Shown: in pieces, positions 8,021-11,984 of the stretch
Layout: each line of letters opens with the position of its first letter
Numbering within the stretch: position 1 is the stretch's first letter
Assembly (NCBI GenBank): GCA_005887855.1
Contig: VBQB01000008.1
Span: 1 to 11,984, forward strand
DNA length: 11,984 nucleotides
Direction: 5' to 3'
Origin: Verrucomicrobiota bacterium
Lineage (GTDB): Bacteria; Verrucomicrobiota; Verrucomicrobiae; Chthoniobacterales; UBA10450
Made by a program: the position numbers and the translations under genes
Notes under the pieces: generated by a model
Seen by the model: only the letters and a program-made list of their open reading frames with translations
Database searches by the model: none
Told to the model about the DNA's origin: nothing

Positions 8021-8747
8021 AAAAATAATTCCGCTGGCGCTCTGTGATCGGTCGTTCGAGTCGCTCGAGCACTTGCAACATGTCTTCCCAGACTTTTCTT
8101 TTTTCCGAAGGCGATTGATTTCGAAGCAAGTAAGCCGGGTGATAAGTAATCATTAATGGCGTCCCGTTGTAGGAATGCCATCTGCCACGCAACTCTCGCA
8201 TCGTCGCTCGCGTGCCGAGCAAACCTTCGACAGCAACCGCGCCGAGCGCGACCAGAACCTTAGGCTGGATAATATCGATCTGTTCGACGAGATACGGCCG
8301 GCACGTCTGCATTTCGAGCGGCGTCGGTGGCCGATTGCCGAACGACCCGGGCGACGTATCGGGCCGGCATTTTAGAATATTGGCAATGTAAACTTGCTCG
8401 CGAGAAAAGCCCATTGTCTCGATAATTTTTGTGAGCAGCTGTCCAGCCCGCCCAACAAATGGTTCGCCTCGTTTGTCCTCGTCGGCGCCGGGTGCTTCGC
8501 CGATGAACATCAACTCCGCGTCGGGATTTCCTACACCAAAAACTGTTTGGGTCCGTGAGCTAGCGAGATGCCGGCATTTTGTACAGACGCGTACGCGCTC
8601 GCGAATCGGCGCCAGCAGGTCCGCTTTGTTCGGCGCAACAGATTGCAATTGCGCGAGTGAGATTCTTGACGCACGCGGCAGGTGGTCGCTCGTCTCGCGA
8701 ATCTTCCGTAGCGCTGCGACGACAAGATCGAGGGCCGGCTCCTTCAT
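8016..8747 (-). CDS. Family 4 uracil-DNA glycosylase (Fe-S, UDGa type)
   Basis: This DNA repair enzyme removes uracil arising from cytosine deamination. It has 243 residues, with about 45 variable N-terminal residues before the catalytic fold. The four cysteines expected to hold a 4Fe-4S cluster are present: C55 and C58 in VCTKC, C127 in NILKCRP and C149 in QTCRPYL. Motif A appears as [17 protein letters not shown] (83-99) and is followed by RAGQLL. The distal motif is TYHPAYLL. The spacing between C127 and C149 is somewhat long because of a Gly/Ser/Pro-containing loop (131-142). The ATG at 8747 gives the only long in-frame start with this layout. The gene is divergent from queA across 54 bp and convergent with the squalene-synthase gene, and its stop codon lies in a palindromic element. 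Confidence 0.93.
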   Translation of the reverse strand: MKEPALDLVVAALRKIRETSDHLPRASRISLAQLQSVAPNKADLLAPIRERVRVCTKCRHLASSRTQTVFGVGNPDAELMFIGEAPGADEDKRGEPFVGRAGQLLTKIIETMGFSREQVYIANILKCRPDTSPGSFGNRPPTPLEMQTCRPYLVEQIDIIQPKVLVALGAVAVEGLLGTRATMRELRGRWHSYNGTPLMITYHPAYLLRNQSPSEKRKVWEDMLQVLERLERPITERQRNYFL

Positions 8748-8766
8748 TCAAGCGATCATCCAGAGT

Positions 8767-8784
8767 TTTGCATGCGGCTGCAAA
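8767..8784. promoter_or_regulatory. Inverted repeat in the divergent UDG/queA promoter region
   Basis: TTTGCA and TGCAAA form a perfect 6-bp inverted repeat around a 6-nt spacer (TGCGGC), roughly centred in the 54-bp gap between the two start codons. It could be an operator for a dimeric regulator or simply chance. No convincing -35/-10 pair could be fixed around it. Confidence 0.3.
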
Positions 8785-8801
8785 TTCTTTGATGATGCAG
8801 C

Positions 8802-9782
8802 ATGAGCACGGAGCTGAGCGATTACGATTATGATCTGCCGCGGGAATTGATTGCTCAGCGCCCGCCAGAACGCCGCGAAGACTCGCGAATGATGGTGCTG
8901 CGCCGCGACGAGCAGGCGATCGAACACCGACAATTCGCTGAATTAAAATCGCTGCTTAGCTTGGGGGATCTCCTCGTTTTGAACGATACACGCGTCCTGC
9001 CGGCACGAGGATTTTCCAATGATGGAAGGACTGAGTTTCTATTTACCCAACGTCTTGGTTCAAAGCGCTGGAAATCTTTGGTTAGGCCCGGCCGAAAAAT
9101 GCGCGTTGGCGCGACGGCAGAAATCGGCAAGGCAATTTTGCGGGTCGAAGAAATCCTGCCGGATGGCGAACGCGTAGTGGAGCTGAATAACGATGTCGAT
9201 CTTTATGCTGATGGTTTAATTCCGCTGCCGCCCTACATTGGGCGCGAAAGCGATGAGGAGGATAAGGCGCGTTACCAAACGGTTTTTGCCCAGTCGCCTG
9301 GCGCATTGGCCGCGCCGACTGCTGGTCTTCACTTTACCCAGCAAATTTTGAGCGAGATTCCGCACACCTTTGTTACGCTGGATGTGGGGATCGGAACCTT
9401 TCTCCCGGTGCGATCGGAAAACCTGGCCGAGCATCGCATGCATGCGGAACGCTTTTCTATTTCGGCAGAAGCCGCAAACAAGATCAACAATGCCCGGCGA
9501 ATCGCGGCTGTTGGAACAACAACCGTTCGAACACTAGAGGCGGCAAAGAATGTGTCCGGCAAAATTCTCCCGCAAGAAGCGTTGACGAACATTTTCATTT
9601 ATCCGCCATATCAATTCCGGGCCGTTGATCTCCTGCTTACGAATTTCCATTTGCCGCGCTCGACCTTGCTCATCCTCGTGAGCGCACTTGCGGGACGCGA
9701 GTTTTTGCTTCGTGCCTACCAAGAAGCCATTCGGGAACGTTACCGTTTCTACAGCTACGGCGATTGCATGCTGATTCTGTAA
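8802..9782 (+). CDS. queA: S-adenosylmethionine:tRNA ribosyltransferase-isomerase
   Basis: QueA transfers and isomerises the ribosyl group of SAM onto preQ1 in tRNA (wobble position 34 of GUN anticodons), giving epoxyqueuosine. The 326-residue protein is slightly shorter than the usual 340-356. Family motifs in order are [64 protein letters not shown] and [10 protein letters not shown]. They are followed by [32 protein letters not shown] and [18 protein letters not shown] replaces the more common YPGYQF. The region after LPAR is shorter than in E. coli, which accounts for the reduced length. The start codon has only a weak upstream purine run. No preQ1 riboswitch is visible upstream. Confidence 0.97.
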   Translation: MSTELSDYDYDLPRELIAQRPPERREDSRMMVLRRDEQAIEHRQFAELKSLLSLGDLLVLNDTRVLPARGFSNDGRTEFLFTQRLGSKRWKSLVRPGRKMRVGATAEIGKAILRVEEILPDGERVVELNNDVDLYADGLIPLPPYIGRESDEEDKARYQTVFAQSPGALAAPTAGLHFTQQILSEIPHTFVTLDVGIGTFLPVRSENLAEHRMHAERFSISAEAANKINNARRIAAVGTTTVRTLEAAKNVSGKILPQEALTNIFIYPPYQFRAVDLLLTNFHLPRSTLLILVSALAGREFLLRAYQEAIRERYRFYSYGDCMLIL

Positions 9783-9787
9783 TTACA

Positions 9788-9873
9788 AACCACGAATGGA
9801 CACAAATTGACTCGGATTTGCGCAGGGTCGATTGAACCTCAATTAGAATTCCTACTCGGGTCTATTCGTGGTT
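9788..9873. repeat. 86-bp element bounded by 16-bp imperfect inverted repeats
   Basis: AACCACGAATGGACAC (9788-9803) pairs with GGGTCTATTCGTGGTT (9858-9873), matching at 14 of 16 positions around a 54-nt core. The element fills the space from 5 bp after the queA stop to 30 bp before the yciA start. A long stem-loop of this kind could end queA transcription. From its layout it is more likely a dispersed miniature repeat. The core has no coding capacity. Confidence 0.7.
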
Positions 9874-9902
9874 AATGCAGATTGTGTTATTCTTCGCGCC
9901 AA

Positions 9903-10295
9903 ATGGGCGACCGCGATCAACCCAAAGGTGAGCTGGTCATCCAAACAATTGCGATGCCTAAGGACACCAATCCCAACGGCGACATTTTCGGCGGATGGCT
10001 AACCTCGCAAATGGATTTGGGGAGCAGCATTCTCGCCGCAAAAGTGGCGCAAGCGCGGGTTGTCACTGTGGCGATGGAAGGAATGTCATTTCTAGAACCC
10101 GTTCGGGTGGGGGATACCGTCGCATGTTACGCCTGGGTTGAGCGGATTGGCCGTACTTCGATGGTGATCCCTGTAGAAGTTTGGGTGCGCCGTTACATGC
10201 ATGGGAAGCAGATCCGTGTGACGCACGGCGTTTTTACCCACGTCGCTGTGGATGATTCCGGAAAACCGATTCCGGTAAAACGCGAGACTGCTTGA
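9903..10295 (+). CDS. yciA: Acyl-CoA thioesterase, YciA type
   Basis: This hotdog-fold thioesterase hydrolyses a broad range of acyl-CoAs to free CoA and the acid in the cytoplasm. From the ATG at 9903 the protein has 130 residues, compared with about 132 in E. coli YciA, and aligns nearly end to end. It has KGELVIQTIAMPKDTN, NGDIFGGWLTSQMDLG with catalytic D38, RVVTVAMEGMSFLEPVRVGD, and VEVWVRR near the C-terminus. A TTG at 9882 would extend it by 7 residues, but the ATG matches family length. Upstream lies an inverted-repeat element that separates it from queA, and downstream lies a second repeat region. It is probably transcribed on its own or as read-through from queA. Confidence 0.96.
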   Translation: MGDRDQPKGELVIQTIAMPKDTNPNGDIFGGWLTSQMDLGSSILAAKVAQARVVTVAMEGMSFLEPVRVGDTVACYAWVERIGRTSMVIPVEVWVRRYMHGKQIRVTHGVFTHVAVDDSGKPIPVKRETA

Positions 10296-10313
10296 GGATT
10301 GGCAATCGCGACG

Positions 10314-10454
10314 CGTCATTAAAAAAATGACGAATGACAAATGTCGAAGCTCAAGGGAAAAATCGAAGCCCGAATGACGAAACATCTATCGATTCCGCGC
10401 CTGGATTTATGGCTTCGTTATTTTTTCGTCATTCGTCATTCGCGTTTCGTCATT
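10314..10454. repeat. Cluster of TGACGAA/TTCGTCA inverted repeats
   Basis: Several copies of an ATGACGAA-type word occur in both orientations. CGTCATT (10314-10320) and AATGACG (10326-10332) form a hairpin with an A5 loop. AATGACGAATGAC (10326-10338) is a perfect 13-bp inverse of GTCATTCGTCATT (10428-10440). AATGACGAAAC (10373-10383) is a perfect 11-bp inverse of GTTTCGTCATT (10444-10454). Together they fill the gap between yciA and the GT4 gene and could fold into nested stems. No gene is visible in this stretch. Confidence 0.75.
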
Positions 10455-10480
10455 TTACACACGCCCGTTAACCCGCATTG

Positions 10481-10522
10481 ATGACACAGTTCGCTTATCT
10501 CTTTGAGCGCAGCAAGGCGTGA
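10481..10522 (+). pseudogene. 13-codon remnant of the GT4 gene's original 5' end
   Basis: From the ATG at 10481 the frame encodes MTQFAYLFERSKA and then stops at TGA (10520-10522). The first ten residues resemble the natural N-terminus of GT-B glycosyltransferases of this type, where an F/Y-L-F-x-R-F-P segment opens the first Rossmann strand. The following residues do not fit. The glycosyltransferase frame resumes with QGVRSPVF at about 10513, in a different phase. This points to a deletion near base 10510 of a length equal to 1 modulo 3, probably about 50 bp. Confidence 0.55.
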
Positions 10523-11622
10523 GGTCGCCTGTTTTCGCCATCCGCAAGCGCAAGGACGAGCCACTGCAAGACTGGGACGAGCACATCGTTCAACGAGGGC
10601 ATTATCTGCCTGAGGAGAAAGAATTGTTGGATGACGTCCACCGAGCTTCGAAGAAAGGAAAGCTAAAAGGAGAAGTCATCGCCGCGCTGGATGAATGGGG
10701 GAGGCGTCCCGATTTCCTTCGTCTCCATCAGGCTGTTTATGTCGGACTACGCCTGCAAGAAATGGAGATTGGTCATGTTCACGCGCACTTCGCGGGAATG
10801 GCAGCGCGGACCGCTTTTTGGATCCAGAGATTCTTTCCAATCAGTTTCAGCTTTACCGCACACGCCAACGACATTTTCGCGCCGCGGAATTTCGAGATCG
10901 GTCTGGACAAGCTTGTTAATGCGGCGCGCATGGTTATCACTGAGACCGATTACTCGAAGAAATTTCTGCAAGAACGTTTTCCAGATCGCGCTGATCGAAT
11001 CCATCGCATCTACAACGGCTTGAATCTCGCAAAATTCAGACGCGCCGATTTTTCAACCGCTCCTCCAATCATCGTTGCAGTCGGACGTTTAATAGACAAA
11101 AAGGGGGTCGCCGATTTGATTCGCGCCTGTCGATTGCTGATGGAGCGCGGAAAATCATTCCATTGCATGGTCATCGGCGAAGGCCCGCTCGAGGAGAAAT
11201 TGCGCTGGCAAATTGAAGAAATGAATCTGCGAAACTACGTGGAGCTACCTGGCCCGAAGCCGCAGCATGAAGTCAGAAAGCATTTGGCGGCAGGAATGGT
11301 CTTTGTTCTGCCGAGCGTGATTGATCCCGCCGGCGGGATGGACAATCTCCCAACCGTTATCATGGAAGCGATGGCAACAGGCTTACCGGTCGTTTCGACT
11401 TCAATCGGGGGAATTCCGGAAATGGTGATCGACAACGAAACAGGATTCCTCGTGTCTGCAGGCGATGCTGTCGCGCTGGCGGACGCGATTGAAAAGATGA
11501 TTAACGACCGTTCGCTAGCGCAAAAGCTCGGTCAGGCCGGATACGAGCGTGCTCAAAGGCTTTTCTCGATCGAGAAGAATGTGCGCGAGTTGTGCGAACT
11601 TCTTCGTAGCGGCGCTCTCTGA
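10519..11622 (+). CDS. GT4-family glycosyltransferase, N-terminus apparently truncated
   Basis: This GT-B glycosyltransferase probably builds a surface polysaccharide or glycolipid; donor and acceptor are unknown. From the GTG at 10519 it has 367 residues. The N-terminal domain retains HVHAHFAG, FSFTAHANDIF and ITETDYSKKFL. The C-terminal donor domain has VGRLIDKKGVADLI, IGEGPLEEKL, the FVLPS strand, and GGMDNLPTVIMEAMATGLPV. In that last segment the usual E-x7-E nucleotide-sugar motif appears as D-x7-E. GGIPEMV and TGFLV complete the fold. The first beta strand and the loop bearing F-P-x-x-x-x-T-F are missing, and their probable beginning lies out of frame at 10481. The GTG overlaps the remnant's TGA, so restart is possible, but the product would lack part of its acceptor-binding domain. 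It may therefore be a recent pseudogene. No other glycan genes are adjacent. Confidence 0.85.
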   Translation: MRSPVFAIRKRKDEPLQDWDEHIVQRGHYLPEEKELLDDVHRASKKGKLKGEVIAALDEWGRRPDFLRLHQAVYVGLRLQEMEIGHVHAHFAGMAARTAFWIQRFFPISFSFTAHANDIFAPRNFEIGLDKLVNAARMVITETDYSKKFLQERFPDRADRIHRIYNGLNLAKFRRADFSTAPPIIVAVGRLIDKKGVADLIRACRLLMERGKSFHCMVIGEGPLEEKLRWQIEEMNLRNYVELPGPKPQHEVRKHLAAGMVFVLPSVIDPAGGMDNLPTVIMEAMATGLPVVSTSIGGIPEMVIDNETGFLVSAGDAVALADAIEKMINDRSLAQKLGQAGYERAQRLFSIEKNVRELCELLRSGAL

Positions 11623-11662
11623 GCGTCGCATTTGCAAACGAACAGAGATGTGGGTATTAAGT

Positions 11663-11690
11663 GCGACGGTCATAGACCGCCGCTACAGTA
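11663..11690. repeat. Second copy of the ACTGTAGCGGC-led palindromic repeat
   Basis: On the minus strand ACTGTAGCGGC (11689-11679) is identical over 11 bases to the left end of the element at 5858-5868. It is followed by a hairpin, CGGTC-TAT-GACCG (11679-11667), again with a 3-nt loop. The TAG stop codon of the right-edge gene (11685-11683) lies inside the shared word. It sits between that gene and the convergent GT4 gene and could act as a terminator. Confidence 0.65.
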
Positions 11691-11984
11691 AGTCCCGAAC
11701 GCAATTGACCGCGCGCAGGTAAACACGGTGCGGCCCACCGCGCATCAACTCTTCGCTCATCAAGCTCACCGGATCGTTTTTCCCCGCCGGCATCGATTGC
11801 GGCATACGTTTCTCACCCGGCTTGCCGCGGGAAACTTCCAGGAGATCCTCGCACTTCGCATGAGCGATAAGAAACTTGCCGTCGCGTGAGTTTAGGGTGA
11901 CTTGGCTGATCGGTTCGCCGGCAGTCTCCCGCAGTTCGACGTCGATCGTTCGATCGGAGGGACTGATGAATTGCAACTTGTATT
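11683..11984 (-). CDS. C-terminal part of an unrecognised protein, possibly OpcA-like (G6PD assembly)
   Basis: The minus-strand frame is open to the right edge, so only about the last 100 residues are visible. The sequence has a strand-rich start (FISPSDRTIDVELRE), then SRDGKFLIAHAKCEDL. It closes with a DPVSLMSEELMRGGPHRVYLRAV block. The 'DP-x-L-x-x-EEL-x-x-x-G-x-x-x-VY-x-x-A' pattern recalls the C-terminus of OpcA, which assists glucose-6-phosphate dehydrogenase. The match is from memory and short. A TTG at 11976 is in frame, but the absence of an upstream stop makes a continuation outside the window more likely. The stop codon falls within the palindromic repeat. Confidence 0.5.
   Translation of the reverse strand, partial: YKLQFISPSDRTIDVELRETAGEPISQVTLNSRDGKFLIAHAKCEDLLEVSRGKPGEKRMPQSMPAGKNDPVSLMSEELMRGGPHRVYLRAVNCVRDLL

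Noticed and set aside
8748..8801. preQ1 riboswitch upstream of queA
   Set aside because: The gap is only 54 bp and shows no preQ1 aptamer-like pseudoknot layout. QueA is also not the usual preQ1-riboswitch target.
10314..10454. CRISPR array
   Set aside because: The repeats are short words in alternating orientation with irregular spacing. There are no direct repeats of CRISPR length and no cas gene.

Overview
The window is about 12 kb of gene-dense chromosome with roughly mid-50s percent G+C. It most resembles a soil-type Verrucomicrobiota lineage (Chthoniobacterales/Udaeobacter-like). This placement is inferred from the protein variants of PurA, QueA and the squalene-synthase family gene, from weak Shine-Dalgarno signals, and from many short palindromic intergenic repeats. 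No rRNA, tRNA, phage or CRISPR is visible, and I see no dedicated defence or secondary-metabolite cluster. Most genes are housekeeping.

Layout. Positions 2-896 (+) hold the C-terminal part of undecaprenyl-diphosphatase UppP and a small DUF6941-like protein. Positions 970-2238 (+) encode a secreted LytM/M23 peptidase with a long low-complexity linker. A tiny DUF3309 membrane protein lies convergent to it (2309-2461, -). Next come purA and uppS (2744-4731, +), only 2 bp apart. hemW (4759-5856, -) is convergent to uppS and divergent from a DUF362 protein. The DUF362 gene overlaps a squalene/phytoene synthase-family gene by an ATGA (5986-7985, +). A family-4 uracil-DNA glycosylase (8016-8747, -) is divergent from queA (8802-9782, +), which is followed by yciA (9903-10295, +) and a GT4 glycosyltransferase (10519-11622, +). 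The right edge cuts into a minus-strand gene that may be the C-terminus of an OpcA-like protein.

Function. UppS makes and UppP recycles the C55 lipid carrier used by peptidoglycan and surface glycans. The M23 peptidase and the GT4 enzyme fit the same envelope theme. UppS and squalene synthase both draw on farnesyl diphosphate. The remaining genes (PurA, HemW, UDG, QueA, YciA) are unrelated housekeeping functions.

The most notable points are damage and repeats, not a new multigene system. (1) The squalene-synthase family gene appears to have lost, in frame, the segment carrying the second aspartate-rich motif. (2) The GT4 gene appears to have lost about 50 bp near its 5' end with a frameshift, leaving a 13-codon remnant that ends on a GTG restart. 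(3) Three kinds of short inverted-repeat element occupy the intergenic spaces from 5.8 to 11.7 kb. One type carries 3-nt-loop hairpins behind an ACTGTAGCGGC lead, abuts the hemW start codon, and recurs at the stop codon of the right-edge gene. All calls come from reading the sequence without database searches.
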